64,000 nt of DNA from Cymbomonas tetramitiformis (taxonomy: Eukaryota; Chlorophyta; Pyramimonadophyceae; Pyramimonadales; Pyramimonadaceae): positions 55,869-119,868 of the forward strand of contig LGRX02024727.1 in NCBI GenBank assembly GCA_001247695.2, given 5' to 3'. The notes under the pieces were generated by a model. That model did no database searches. It was not told the origin of the DNA and saw only the letters and a program-made list of their open reading frames with translations. Positions within the stretch are counted from its first letter, which is position 1, and each line of letters starts with the position of its first letter. This document shows, piece by piece, positions 10,851 through 22,159 of this stretch. The position numbers and the translations under genes are program-made.

Positions 10851-11134
10851 CTCAAAAAATGAGGTTACCAAAGCCATTCCACCCAAAACTTCGCTCCATA
10901 TGTCTTACATCGACCCAAACCATCGATATCTACAATAAAAAACAAACTATCGGAAACTTCATTTCACCCGATTTGGGCCGGTTTTGCCATTTTACTGCCG
11001 ACATTGCCCAAGTAGGGCCCTACTTGGCTCGAAACACAAGGTAAACACAAGGTAAACACAAGGTTCTAAATTTGTAGGGATTTTTCGAGCACCTAAAATG
11101 TGACCTATGTAGTGGGGAGTATGGCGACAAAACA

Positions 11135-12649
11135 ATGCAAAAGGAAATACATAAATACCGATTAGAAATGAGGAAAGAATTAGGGCTGACGGCCAATAAT
11201 ACCCGCAACACGCTGGAGCTCAAAAACCTGGAGCCCACTGGAAATGACGCTGCAATCAGCGGCTCAAATATGACTTCACCTGCCCACCATGTCCTCACAC
11301 GTAGAGGTGCCACACCTAAAAAACAGATAGAAACTCTGATAGAAACTTTTAAGCTGAAATGGAAGACACACACCGCTAATGAAACAATTGTTTCAGAAAC
11401 CATCGAATCACATAGGAAATATCATCACACCTCGAACACGGATAACACCAACATTCAAATTCATCTTCTTGTGATCAATGAAATATGGTCAACTGCAGTC
11501 CACGTCATTCCAGAAAGAAAGATTATTTATTGTGATTTTGATATCCCTACCAATAAACACCAAAAAGATATTCTCACACTTCTCCCTCAAGACCTGAGTG
11601 CGCACCGCATAACCTTGAAACTGGGAGTACATCCGAACAACATGGGGATTTTCAATTTTACACTAGCCCACAAAGCCTTTCACATCCTGCATAACACTAA
11701 ATTCTTCTCGGCAGCACAATTAAACAGAGATCTACTATGCGAACTTGAAAACCTAAAGATTAGAATTCTACCACAAACGGGCAGAGAAGCTAGGATAACC
11801 AAACACGAAAATAACAAAGCCATTTCGACCATACGACACTCTCTAAGAACTCACCTCCCGAAAGTTGATGCACATCCAACAAAGCCAAATCCCGAAAACA
11901 AAGACGGTAAACCCATCTACACTGCTTATAATCACTTCATCTCAGGCAAAGGAAAGCTCTCTTGCGAACCTCGCACATATGGATACCGCAGGAAACACTC
12001 TCACAAACAAAAGAGAATAATCCTTAAAACCAAATGCACAAACAAAATCTTTGACTGTGAGAACATCTATGACGCAGATGGCAGATGCATACTACAAAAA
12101 GCGAAACACAAAAGCGTCACTAAACAGTCAGAAGAGTTAGACCGACTTACAAAACTACAAATAGCACAACACTCTGACAATTTGATTATAATGGGTATGA
12201 ATATGAGAGGCCTCCGACACCACAAAGAAGATAAAGACAGTTTGGTTAAATTAGAAACAATATGCAATCTTTTAATTGACAGACGGGCCGATATAATATG
12301 TATATCAGAAATCAAAGTAAATACTGAAAACCTTGCATTAATTAAAACCCTAATGACACAAAAAGGTATTCAATTCCGCACATCTCATGTAAATGAAAGA
12401 GCTTCCATTGGTTCCATGATCCTATGGAACCCGAAAAGCTTACCACTTTCCACCTCGGTTACCACAATTGATGGAGACGCAAAGAGAGCAGTAATGACCA
12501 AATTTTCAGGAAATAACGGGTTTGAGCTTTACATAGCTAGTGGCTATATGAATGATGCCACACTAGTAGATGAACAAATGGAATTATATGACACACTCAC
12601 TGACTGGGCAGCGGAAAGGCAGGAAATAATCCAAAAAAGGCCTACATAG
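11135..12649 (+). pseudogene. LINE ORF part 1: N-terminal domain and first half of endonuclease
   Basis: 504 codons. Residues to about 340 are a Lys/Asn-rich region without a recognised domain. From about residue 350 the AP endonuclease begins (LIIMGMNMRGLRHHKEDKD, then ADIICISEIKV, with the catalytic Glu in SEIK). The frame ends at a TAG right after an A6 run at 12633-12638. In the frame shifted by one, the text continues with YIEIGDKN, the expected GDxN motif, so a one-base indel in the A run is the simplest explanation. Confidence 0.75.
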
Positions 12650-14530
12650 AGATAGGTGACAAAAACTGTACCATTACCCCAAATCAGCGGGTGTCAGGTG
12701 GAAATTACATGTCATATCAAGAGCATGTTGAGAAGAATAAGCATCTTTTAACTTATTTCAACAATGACAGATGTTCTCTTAATGAACTGGTAATGGACCG
12801 TAATCCAAACACGGAGATTTTCACACATGTTATATCCAAAAACTCAAAAGCAAAACTTACCCATATCATCGCCAACACAACTATGGCAGAATTGACAGTT
12901 AAAACTGGATGGACGGAGGAAAACCCTTATATCATCTCCGACCACGGGATAGCATGGGCTGAATTTAAGCTCCCTCAAAACGACACCAAACCGGAGATTT
13001 CTACCGATACAACTTTGCCAACACCTAGATTTAATGGTGCCAAGGAAACCACACATGATGAGTACCCAGGGTACCCAATCAGAATGACAAACAAAAATAA
13101 GGATACAAAAAGGAAAATAAACAAGAAAGATATTGTAGGACTCCTTGAAGCAAACGGATACAGCACAAATGAACTTGTGCACGCGTGCATCAATAAAAAC
13201 AAAGCTAGAGCCGCTATCAGCACCATCAAGGGTGACACCACTGATCTCGATCTTAGACGCGATAATACAGACGGCAGCCCCATAACAGTGAACAAGCTCA
13301 TAGCAAAAAATGAAAAGACAAACAGCATGGAACAATGTCTAAAATGGCACAACAAACCCAAGGAATGGTGGATTCACCTTAATAGCCCATGGCATGCAGC
13401 TCACTTACTCTCTAGAGGAAAGGGGATGCCAGAAGGTGGTCTCAACTTAGGTCATAACGTTAAAGATAACACTTGGCATATAGGTTCACCTCATCTACTA
13501 AATAGGAAAGATGTAAATGCCTATCTCAAGCGACACCTTTCATTTAGCTCACTGGAAGTTAAGAAAATAACGAAATCTAGCACAGATGATCACATGACCT
13601 GCTGGGATATCCTTCTACAACCCCATATGCCCGCTAAATTCTGGAGCCTGTACGGATCTGAGATGCATTCGGAAAAAATAGACTGCACAGCCCATTTATT
13701 CCAATACGCTACGGGCTGGGTGTCTTACACTGAAAGACTACATAGTACACTCGAAATGGAAAATGGTTTGGAAGCAGCTAGAAACGGCGGCACTGGCCTC
13801 AAGGAAATGCACCCTGACGCGACATGGGACACCCTGCACAAATTGGCACATCAGGCGGCAAGTGACGCCTTTGGCACCAAGAATCTGAACAAAACTGGGA
13901 GGTCCGAAAGACCATCCGCAGTATCTAACTATATATACAAATGGCTAAACACAGTACGCCGTATCATCAAATATTTGGACACAAGAACTCATGTTAGTAA
14001 CATTCCAAAGCAAGCCAAAAAGGCTGCCCGCACACTTCCGTTTGCCTTGCTCCAACCCAAACATAATGAAGCAGCAGCCACATGGAGACTACGATTACAT
14101 GAAAATTATGTAATAATCAGAAATGCTTTTCAAAAAAGCAGAGACACAGACATTGAACGACGCAAACTTCGAGAAAAGGAAGCCCTGCAGCATCTTTCCT
14201 CAACTAACCTTTCGAGGTTTCTAGACACAGTCATGGGAAAGATGAAACCTACTGAAAAAGGTGCAGCCGCAACCCCAGGTAGTGATGGAAAGATACCTGA
14301 GACAAGATCAGAAAGACTAAACACAACACTAGATGAATACAAAAATAAAAAATTATTTTCTACTAACCCGAATGAGCCAGAGGAACTCCCACAGTGGCTC
14401 ACGGACATTCTCAAGGATAGCCCTAAAATCCCCGATACGGCCGCCGCAAGACTATTGGCAGAAATCACGCACAAAGAACTCCAACAAGCATACTCGGACT
14501 GTGGTATCTCTACAGCACCAGGACCCTCAG
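12631..14530 (+). pseudogene. LINE ORF part 2: second half of endonuclease and linker
   Basis: Continuation of the ORF in the next frame. Near the start are YIEIGDKN and then AKLTHIIANTTMAEL and ISDHGIAWAEF, matching the (S)R(I)D..., SDH end of AP endonucleases. About 500 residues of linker to the RT follow. The end reads STAPGPS, which is cut by insertion of a DNA transposon; past the insertion the text resumes with GMRYSQW, restoring a normal LINE RT entry. Confidence 0.75.
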
Positions 14531-15616
14531 TGCCTATTCTCCCGGGGTTAAGGTGGGTTAACCCACCGTAAGAGCAATTTTGAATGGCCTATAACTCATG
14601 CACAAATCGAGTTGAGGCATCGAACCTATGCTTCGGGATAACTATTATGAGTCCTTTCGACCGTAGATACCCTAATATAATGCACTCCGACTGATTTATT
14701 TCATGAAAAGGATATGCCAAGTCGATAGGGTCGACTGGTGGGTTGAGGTGATTGCTTACGGTGGGTTACCAAAAACCGGACGTATTGGTAGGTTCACCTA
14801 GGCTATATACCTCATCTCTGACTCTGGTATGTTAAGACTTTTTAAGGTTTGATAATGTGTTGAGGCATCACGATTTATCACATGCATGCCCAAAGTCAAG
14901 ATAGTCAACCCCCCGCGCGCTAATCCATATTTGGGTATACAGCAAAATATCATGTAAATTTTAAAAGAAATACTCACATTACTCGGGGTAAGCGCATATT
15001 AACGGTAATTCCTGCGAGCCCTAGGGCGAACAAGTGGTGCTGCTGGGTCGGCCGAGTCAGAGCCGTTGCCACTGCGGACAACAAGAGCTAAGGTTGTCTC
15101 GGTTGGTGCCTCCTCTTCGTCGCGTTCGTTCTCCAACGGGTCATCGACCACATATTCCTCCACGAACTTCAAAGCCTTGTCGTGCACGTCACCATCGTAT
15201 TTGAATTTGACAGTGAAGAGCTTGCTCGTTGCCTTCCCTGGGTCATAGCCTACTACCTCCGCGTCCGTCGAGAGGGTATTCAAAGAGGTCACTACAGTTA
15301 TCGGCGAACTCTTGAAGGGCCCAACGAATCCCGACCACAGACAGGCACTTGACGGGACGGTAAGCAAACGACCAACATTTTTTTTTATGGATTTTTGGTT
15401 TGGGTTGACGGCGGCATGAGTTTTGTGAGTTTCCAAAGCCCTGCTTGGGTTGTTGGTGATTTTGCCAGCTCCGTATGGGCGTCTAGTTGTTATTTTTCAC
15501 GGGGTTAACCACCTGTTATCGCGCGGAGTACGCGGGAAATGTGGAATGCTTAGGGTTGGGTAACCCACCGTAAACCCCTCTTACGGTGGGTTAACACACC
15601 CCCGGGAGAATAGGCA
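14531..15616. mobile_element. 1.09-kb DNA transposon inserted in the LINE (TSD TCAG)
   Basis: Terminal inverted repeats: TGCCTATTCTCCCGGGG... at the left and the reverse complement at the right, continuing as TTAACCCACCGTAAGAG for about 37 nt in all. The TCAG at 14527-14530 is repeated at 15617-15620. Removing the insert and one TCAG rejoins the LINE reading frame exactly, proving the insertion. The inner half has a duplicated GGTGGGTTAACCCACC-type palindrome. No transposase inside, so nonautonomous. Four-base duplications occur in Chapaev-like and Sola-like groups; the family is not assigned. Confidence 0.9.
14999..15436 (-). CDS. Open frame in the nonautonomous transposon, possible captured exon
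   Basis: 145 codons, starting on a TTG rather than ATG and ending PRARRNYR. The middle, KLFTVKFKYDGDVHDKAL, has the look of a small beta-barrel reader (Tudor/chromo-like F.V.Y.DGD pattern), followed by an acidic tail. An acceptor-like CAAGCAG lies just before the open part on this strand. It may be a terminal exon captured by the element, or chance. Confidence 0.3.
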   Translation of the reverse strand: METHKTHAAVNPNQKSIKKNVGRLLTVPSSACLWSGFVGPFKSSPITVVTSLNTLSTDAEVVGYDPGKATSKLFTVKFKYDGDVHDKALKFVEEYVVDDPLENERDEEEAPTETTLALVVRSGNGSDSADPAAPLVRPRARRNYR

Positions 15617-15620
15617 TCAG

Positions 15621-18142
15621 GGATGAGATACTCGCAGTGGATCAAGGGCCCAGAGAATTTTCAAGAAGTTACTGTCTCACTTTTTAACCACATTCTTATA
15701 ACTGGGAGATTTCCTAAGAGTGCAAAATCTGGAGTCATCCTTCCAATCCCTAAAAATCTCTCTGCACCATGTACCATAGATAATTCCAGACCCCTTACAA
15801 TGTTGGAAACGGGTCTTAAACTATTTAACACAATAATTGCTAACCGTCTCAAAACAATACTCAACACCCACCCCATTCTCTTTCCCATTCAAGATGCCTT
15901 TCTTCCGAATAAAAACATAGATGACTCACTCCAAATTTTGAATGAAGTAATTTCGGATGCTAATAGATACGACAAAGACCTCCACGTAGTTTACCTGGAC
16001 CTCAAACAATCATTTGACAGAGCTGAATTCTGGATGAGCAATTTAGCGCTCAGAAAGTTAGGACTCCCATCACAAATAATTAACATCATCTCAGACATCA
16101 CCAATGATGCCTCTAGAATGGTACTTACTGAGGAAGGCCTCACAGATGAATGGTCCCTCGAATGTGGAGTTCCCCAGGGAGAAGTTTTGAGCCCACTAAG
16201 GTTTGTAGCCATTATGGATATCCTGGCAATTTGGTTAGCAAAACGAGCAAACGGTGCAAACCCGACAGGAACCACATATGGATACGAACTCAACACGGAG
16301 CGCCATAGACCAGACAAACCAGGAAATAATGTTATTTCTCCCTCTCAAAACTTATTAGAAAAGGACACCCCTTTAAATATCTTTGCACGGTTCTTCTGTG
16401 ATGACATCATGCTTGTGGGGAAAACTAAAGACGAAGTTCAAGACATGCTAGGTATAGTTAATGAATTTATGAGCTTCATCGGCATTCCCATCAATGTTAA
16501 GAAATCCAAATACTCTTACAGAAAGCGTATCAAACCCCAGGGCAAAATAGTAACACGATATGACCTGTCTGATGATTTACTCATCTCTGGGGGTCACCTG
16601 GAGCCCAATACCAATGACTCGAGTCCTTCCATAGATGCGAAATGGATACCCCCTGAGTCACCAGAATTTCTCGATTTCTCTAACAGCAAAGAGGTAAACA
16701 GATACCTCGGAGTATGGTTTGCACTAAATGGGGAATGGGACAAACAGGCGGAAATCCTTATCGACGGACTTAAATCCACTCTCACATCCATCCAACTGCA
16801 ACACATGACTCTACACCAGCTAAGATATGTTATAAATGCGGTTGTAGTTCCGAGGATGGCGTACCCCCTTAAAGTTACCTCAGCAATTGCCAACTCCTCA
16901 AAGAATGTTGCAATTGAATTAGACAAAATGATAGCTTCGTTTATAATCAAATACCTGGGCTGCCCAATTGACACTAACCACCAAATAATTTGGACGGCAG
17001 TCTGCCAGGGCGGGTACGGTATTGATAGTGTCTTCGATATTGTAACCGCGTCGTGTATTACTGAAACCATGAACACCCTGTGTTCTGCAGATGAACACGA
17101 ATATTGGCAACACAACCACACGGACCGTATCACTGACCCTCACCTTATCTCACTATACCGTAGAAACAGTAATTTATGGCTTAAAATAATAATTCAAAAC
17201 ATGAACAACGAAATGAGTAAAAATGCCATCTCGGGCTTTCCCTTATCACACTATGCAACCTATAGTCACACAAAAGACAAACGCTTTAACTGGTTCAGGC
17301 GTACAGGTCACATTATGGCAAAACTTGGATACGCTATCGACTCTAAAAATTACCCTGAAAATGAAGCGGGTGAAACCACATTAATCACCACCCTTCCCAG
17401 ACAACTCTACATGTCGAGGAATGTTACCTCCGCAATTCAAAAATATAACCTCAAGCACACAGGTTCCTTTCTGACTCCCTGCGGTGGAATGTTAAAAAAC
17501 TGGCAAGAAAGCAAAGGCTTTTCCAGGCTGAACGGTAATAGACCCCCTGGATGGCTAACCGAAATCGAAAAGGAAATGCTTCAAAACCCTGTAGATTTGG
17601 ACCCACAGGCCAGATATGTCAAGAAACAATATAGAGACAACATAGTACCCCCCGACACGGGTGAGTTTCATTGGAAAGGAAATGGTGACCGAGATTCCAT
17701 CTCTCTTATTCACATTACCAATATTGACTTAGAGGCCATGTCAATACAATACACAAAATACAGTAACAATGCCAAAAACCCTAATGTCTTTGTCAGAATC
17801 GAAGGAACCAACAGTTTTCAATACGACTTTGAATATAGCATCACCGTTGACGGTTGCATCCTAATTCCAGCAGGTTCCATTTTCGAATATAATGACCATA
17901 TGGACCCGCCCTCTTCTGTTCTTGCTAAAGCCAGTGATATTAGCTCACACTATGATTACATCTCAGACAGACAATATGAGACCATTATTGCCAGAATGAA
18001 AAACAAAACTGCGGAAGAAGAAAGTGAATACAGCTGCCCTAGCGACTCAGAAGAAAAATCTACCCCCTTCGCCGAAAAGAGCAAACAAATGGAGGATTAT
18101 GATATGGCAAGCGATGGTTCCCTATTCGCCGGTAAAAAAATC
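15621..18142 (+). pseudogene. LINE ORF part 3: reverse transcriptase
   Basis: About 840 codons. RT motifs in order: VILPIPK, PLTMLETGLKLFNTII, VYLDLKQSFDRAEFW (first Asp), GVPQGEVLSPLRF, ARFFCDDIMLVGK (the F.DD box as FCDD) and NVKKSKY. Thumb and linker follow. Near the end MASDGSLFAGKKI begins the RNase H domain. The frame then closes because of an apparent one-base shift in an A7 run (18134-18140); the other frame continues the fold. Confidence 0.85.
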
Positions 18143-19316
18143 AGCATGCAGTGGTGCAGCATATGCCTTAAAAAACTTTGACAACGGTATGCCACTTGTT
18201 CGGAAGATGAATATCCCCCCCTCAAGAACTTTCGCCGCACCGGGGCTTCTTATCAAGGAAGATATCCAAAACCCTAGTAGTACATCTGCTGAAATTGCGG
18301 GACTGAGATTCTTACTCACAGAACAAAAAGAGAATCTCCTCAAATCCATGACTCCAATGGTACATGCCATTGACTCCATGGCCGCAATATCTGCTGTAAC
18401 AAAGGATGGCAGATCCATGAGTGCTCGGGACAAACTACGTGAAGCTAATCGCAGAGATGTGCAGGCTGTTCGCCTACTGTTAGAAGAACTTGGCTTCTAC
18501 AGTGAAGGAGACCACGGTAAAATCATCCTTAAATGGATTAGGGGTCACAATAATGACAAAGTCCATGACAGAGTGGACCGTACTGCTAAAAGAGCCTCAT
18601 TCAGAGGGGGTTGCTCAGACATCTCCCGCTACGACCCTGCCGAGAAACTGCCCTTCTCATTATTCTTTTTTGAGGTCCCTATTTTAGGCGATATCCGTAG
18701 TCACATTAGAAGAATTCAACGTCTATCACACTATCATAATTGGAGAACTCTACAGTCTCAAGGGAAGTACTTGAGAATGCTTAACGAGAATAACACCGCC
18801 CCCACTAAAGATATTTCCAAAATAACACCTAAAGCTTTCACCGCTTCTAGAAGCAGAGAACTCCTGGGTCTCCAAGCCTCTCCAGCACGTTTATTTAAAC
18901 TGGGGAAAATCGGGACTGAAAACTGCCCCTACTGCCAACAGAATACAAAATGCACCTTCGAACACATCCAACTTGAATGCTCAGGACATAATAATAGTTT
19001 GCACATATGGTCTCTTATCCACGTCAGCATACCACGTCGACGTGGGCCAATTAGAATGCAGTATTTCGTCCACGTGTCGCAACGCAGCCAAAGGGCGGCT
19101 GCGATCAAAGACCCGTGGCAAAAATACTGCATTCTAATTGGTCCACGAGGTGGTATGGTGACGTGGATTTCAAGACCTATGGTCTCCTACGTGTCACTGA
19201 TTATCACATATGTCCCTGGCATATACGGCGTAATACGTAGTATTGCTATAAGGTACGACGTACAAATTCCGCAGCAGAAATATATAAACCTGAAACTTGC
19301 GGACAACGAAATTTAA
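18134..19316 (+). pseudogene. LINE ORF part 4: RNase H remainder and zinc knuckle
   Basis: In the frame after the A7 run, GAAYALKNFDNG, AEIAGLRFLL (Glu), MVHAIDSMAAISAV (Asp in DS) and WIRGHNNDKVHDRVDRTAK (GH...D) supply the RNase H active-site pattern. The C-terminus has a CPYCQQNTKC...FEHIQLEC zinc knuckle. From 19015 the coding text is replaced by a foldback insertion and then resumes as LLRVTDYHICPWHIRR in another frame, so the last 40 or so residues are disturbed. Confidence 0.75.
19015..19177. mobile_element. Foldback MITE in the LINE 3' end, 9-bp direct repeats
   Basis: Two roughly 60-nt arms are inverted (ATCCACGTCAGCATACCACG and, right side inverted, ATCCACGTCACCATACCACC; both continue CCAATTAGAATGCAGTATTT). 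TATGGTCTC occurs directly at 19006-19014 and 19178-19186. A 9-bp duplication is typical of Mutator-like elements, but the right end extends about 9 nt beyond the inverted arm, so the exact border is uncertain. Confidence 0.75.
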
Positions 19317-19344
19317 CTATAAGAAAAAGGAAAGGGTTATAATG

Positions 19345-19935
19345 ACCATCAATGATTACCGAATGGTGCCTAAATATATAATATAAAATATTGCCCTCGC
19401 GGTAATCACTACTTGATTTACGTATATAAATGTTTGATTCGGGTGAAATCAAAATATAAATTTTGAAATGTTTGATTCGGGTGGAATCAAAATATAAATT
19501 TTGAAATGTTTAATTTACCGATAGCGATGATGATGATGAATAAAACGATTACCGCACCAGCATTAAATATATATAATAAATATTTGCTGATACGGTAAAT
19601 ATCTATTACTTGACAGTAAATAATTACCGACGCGGTAATCACAGTGTTAAGGATATCATTACCGCACCAGCATTAAATATATATAATAAATATTCGCTCA
19701 CACGGTAATGACAATCCATGATATGATGATATGATGATATGATGATATGATGATATGATGATATGATGATTACCGCATCAGGATTAATAAATATATAATA
19801 ATATTTGCTGACGCGGTAATCACAATGTTAAGCATATCATTACCGCGTGGGTACTCAAAAATGTCGCGTAACAGATAATGATTACCGCATCAGGATTAAT
19901 AATATAATAATAATATTTGCCGACACGGTAACGGG
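19345..19935. repeat. Cluster of TTACCG...CGGTAA hairpins and an 8-nt microsatellite
   Basis: At least five imperfect palindromes with TTACCG left arms and CGGTAA right arms around AT-rich loops (starting about 19356, 19550, 19628/19656, 19768 and 19881), e.g. ATTACCGCACCAGCATTAAA paired with TTTGCTGATACGGTAA. Between them lies an ATGATATG microsatellite (19727-19768). The cluster lies directly downstream of the minus-strand methyltransferase gene. A closely similar hairpin is at 41,695-41,795 between convergent viral genes, which suggests transcript-end structures. Confidence 0.8.
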
Positions 19936-19997
19936 ACCTTTGTTTACATTCGATGATAACATGATATTTACCATATATTTGGCGATGTTAAACTAAA

Positions 19998-20513
19998 CTA
20001 ACTCAACCAATTGATAGATCTGGATAAATTACATTTATAACAATAATAGAAACAATCAAAATTACTCTTACCATTGTATACAGGTTCGTAATCATCATTG
20101 AGTTTATAGAATTGTATTCTTTTTTTCGGTACGACTATCTCAATATCATTACGATATAAGTCTCGTACATATTTGGAAACCAATACAGAGAACGGCATTA
20201 TCAATATAAATGGTTTATCGATCTTCTTCAATTTAATCATTATATCTTTTTTTAATGTAAAAGGTGGATTACTAATGATAATATCATATTCTAATTTATC
20301 GACCATTTCAAAGAAATCATATTCTTTATCATGGATTACATTTATACATCCCATATCTCTTAATATTTGACCTGAACGACCATCCATATAAAAAGGCTCA
20401 TAAATTACTTTATCTTTCCAATCATTGAGTATATGTTTAATATTATCAAATGCCGATACTGGTGTTCCGTAATCATCATACTTGATAAACATTTTCGTAC
20501 TGAATGATACCAT
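19998..20513 (-). CDS. DNA adenine methyltransferase (NPPF type), viral-like
   Basis: 171 residues from ATG at 20513. IYEPFYMDGRSGQIL resembles motif I of small viral methyltransferases (PFxxDGxSG), and DIIISNPPFT is the catalytic motif IV (NPPF/NPPY) of N6-adenine or N4-cytosine enzymes. YDFFEMVDKLEYD sits between them as in phage and algal-virus relatives. Size fits the compact viral family. The C-terminal tail ends after CYKCNLSRSINWLS. An AT-rich leader (AATATATG...ATTTTAA) precedes the ATG; the hairpin cluster lies downstream. Likely protects or marks viral DNA. Confidence 0.8.
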   Translation of the reverse strand: MVSFSTKMFIKYDDYGTPVSAFDNIKHILNDWKDKVIYEPFYMDGRSGQILRDMGCINVIHDKEYDFFEMVDKLEYDIIISNPPFTLKKDIMIKLKKIDKPFILIMPFSVLVSKYVRDLYRNDIEIVVPKKRIQFYKLNDDYEPVYNGKSNFDCFYYCYKCNLSRSINWLS

Positions 20514-20529
20514 TTAAAATAAACATATA

Positions 20530-20643
20530 TTATTTGAATTCAATCCAACCACGATATTTTAAATATTCTATATAATCATTGATACTTTTGAATATAAATC
20601 TATATAACTCTTTTATATTGTTTCTTGAATGTTTTGAAATCAT
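20530..20643 (-). CDS. Small viral ORF, 37 residues
   Basis: A complete ATG-to-TAA frame of 38 codons, rich in Ile/Lys/Tyr, ending YLKYRGWIEFK. It fits tightly between the methyltransferase start (17 nt downstream) and the AT-only spacer shared with the divergent gene at 20669. Function unknown; called because of the promoter-like leader and packing. Confidence 0.45.
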   Translation of the reverse strand: MISKHSRNNIKELYRFIFKSINDYIEYLKYRGWIEFK

Positions 20644-20668
20644 TTTATATATATATATATATTATAGA
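20644..20668. promoter_or_regulatory. AT-only bidirectional promoter-like spacer
   Basis: 25 bp made almost only of TA repeats (TTATATATATATATATATTA) separate two divergent ATGs. Similar TATATA-rich leaders precede the ATGs at 20935, 42628, 42957 and 45384, so this is the element's standard promoter style. Confidence 0.55.
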
Positions 20669-20887
20669 ATGAAAAAACCTGCATTGATACCCGTCGGTAT
20701 GAAATACTCACAAGACAAACAAGATCGTATGAGAGACAGTAAGGGAAAACATTTGATGGAATATGAACATAGTCAATCTGTCAAGAGTCGTCGTAAAGAA
20801 TCTCGTGGTACCACGAATGTCATGTCTAAACTCTGGGCTAAAGCACGTGCTCAAAATAAAAAGAGTCTCAAAGGTATAAAATTATAA
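20669..20887 (+). CDS. Small basic viral protein
   Basis: 72 residues from the ATG at 20669, chosen over an upstream non-ATG extension because it follows the TATA-rich spacer directly. Lys/Arg-rich throughout (KSRRKES, KARAQNKKSLKG), without membrane segment or known domain. A DNA-condensing or virion core role is possible but only inferred from charge. Confidence 0.55.
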   Translation: MKKPALIPVGMKYSQDKQDRMRDSKGKHLMEYEHSQSVKSRRKESRGTTNVMSKLWAKARAQNKKSLKGIKL

Positions 20888-20934
20888 GTGCGTCGTAAAC
20901 AACTTTAGAAAATGAGTATTAGTAATATATAATA

Positions 20935-21465
20935 ATGAGTACTACACAAACTTCTACTATCACCGTTAAAAAGAATCCTTATCAAAAGAAATGTATCGCG
21001 AAGAAGCCAGATCAATATGCCTGTATGCGTGCTTTGCAAGAAAGTCGAAGAGGGATTAAAACAAATATCTCCTTATTGAATAAGATGAACTGGTTTTTCA
21101 ACGATAAAACTAAAAATGCTTTGAAAGAACTTCGAGAAATTACTGATAAAAACAATAATCAACCTTATAAAGATGTTTATATTAATATAGAGAATGAAGT
21201 TATTGATTCAGCAACGGAATACATTGATCATGTATGTGAGACTATTGTTACAGAACTTGAGACTACAGAATCAAATGAAAAGGAATCTAATAATGTTGAA
21301 CCAGATAGTTGTATTATCAAGAAAATAAATGAATTGAAACCCAGTGAAGTATATTTAATGAATTATGAAGAACTTGCTATTAAGGTTATCAATGATTTGG
21401 AATTAAAAAAGAATGAAGAACAAACAGAGAATGATAATATTATTAATGAATTTTTAGATTTTTAG
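20935..21465 (+). CDS. Viral hypothetical protein, acidic C-terminus
   Basis: 176 residues from ATG preceded by AATATATAATA. The N-terminal third is basic with two Cys (KKCIAKKPDQYACMRAL); the rest is helical and acidic, ending NIINEFLDF. No domain recognised. The gene ends within 15 nt of the fragment border. Confidence 0.6.
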   Translation: MSTTQTSTITVKKNPYQKKCIAKKPDQYACMRALQESRRGIKTNISLLNKMNWFFNDKTKNALKELREITDKNNNQPYKDVYINIENEVIDSATEYIDHVCETIVTELETTESNEKESNNVEPDSCIIKKINELKPSEVYLMNYEELAIKVINDLELKKNEEQTENDNIINEFLDF

Positions 21466-21479
21466 ATTTTTAGATTTGT

Positions 21480-22150
21480 TGCAAGCCACTTGGTTGGTTG
21501 CGCAAGCTTCACACGCGATTGTGTCGTATTCCATCTTTTAACTTGGGTAAACAATCTTGAATACTCCTTGCTGAAGGTGTTTGGCACCTCTGTCTGCACA
21601 TGCGATAGTGCCACAGTGAGTAACAGTTGAAAAGAACTTATGCGCAAAAAACAACAAAGGGTAAATAAGTACTTACAACAGCTTGTGACTTCGTGCACGA
21701 GTTCTCATTTATTTCATACTCGACGGCCTAGTCTTTCAAGCTTGGGCCACTGGCCATCTGGCTTCTAGAGTTTTCTTTCCCTTTTCTTCTATTGCTCGTG
21801 CTGATTTTTTTTTTGTCTTATTATCCGCATTTTTTCTTTTTGGGAAGGTGATGCTTGCTTGTTGGTCTCCGAGTAGCGCACGTCCATGTTTTGAGTGGCC
21901 ATCCTGAGGAACGAATCGTGGTAAAGCGCAACACACATAAGCTGACATGCTGAGCTCAACTGAGAAGCAAAGCAAAGCAAACAGCAAAGTTGGGCAAAGC
22001 TGAGTCGAGTTGAGCAGAGCTTAGTCGAGTTGAGCAGAGCTTAGTCGAGTTGAGCTAAGTTGAGCTAAGTTGAGCTTAGTTGACACGCTGACAGGAGCAA
22101 AGCTGACACGCTGAGCTGATATAAGCTAACAAGCTAAACTAAGCGGAGCT
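21480..22150. other. Noncoding, GAGCT-rich low-complexity sequence
   Basis: Between about 21,960 and 22,160 there is irregular repetition of TTGAGCTAAGTTGAGC and GAGCTGACACGCTGA. A second patch is at 22,470-22,650. Short minus-strand ORFs here have no recognisable features. Confidence 0.5.
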
Positions 22151-22159
22151 GACAAACCG

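Larger units (their letters stand above)
11135..19316 (+). mobile_element. Non-LTR retrotransposon (LINE) with APE endonuclease, RT and RNase H
   Basis: A single AT-rich coding region in plus orientation: N-terminal domain, AP-like endonuclease, reverse transcriptase, RNase H, and a C-terminal zinc knuckle. It is interrupted by a 1086-bp DNA transposon (14531-15616), by apparent single-base frameshifts in an A6 (12633) and an A7 run (18134), and by a 163-bp foldback element (19015-19177). Domain order fits APE-type LINEs with RNase H (I / Tad / Ambal-like groups); the clade is not settled. The last stop is at 19314-19316, and virus-like DNA starts about 20 nt later, so the 3' UTR is very short or truncated. 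No poly-A tail seen. Confidence 0.85.
19340..21480. mobile_element. Virus-like fragment A (polinton-like virus / virophage / giant-virus type)
   Basis: The sequence turns sharply AT-rich, with tightly packed intronless genes, AT-only promoter stretches ahead of ATGs, and a methyltransferase of a type common in algal DNA viruses. It shares its TTACCG...CGGTAA hairpin family with fragment B at 41.2-45.7 kb, so both derive from the same or closely related viruses. No capsid or polymerase gene is present here, so assignment to a virus group is inference. The right border is near 21,470-21,480, after a short TTTTTAGAT triplication. Confidence 0.65.
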
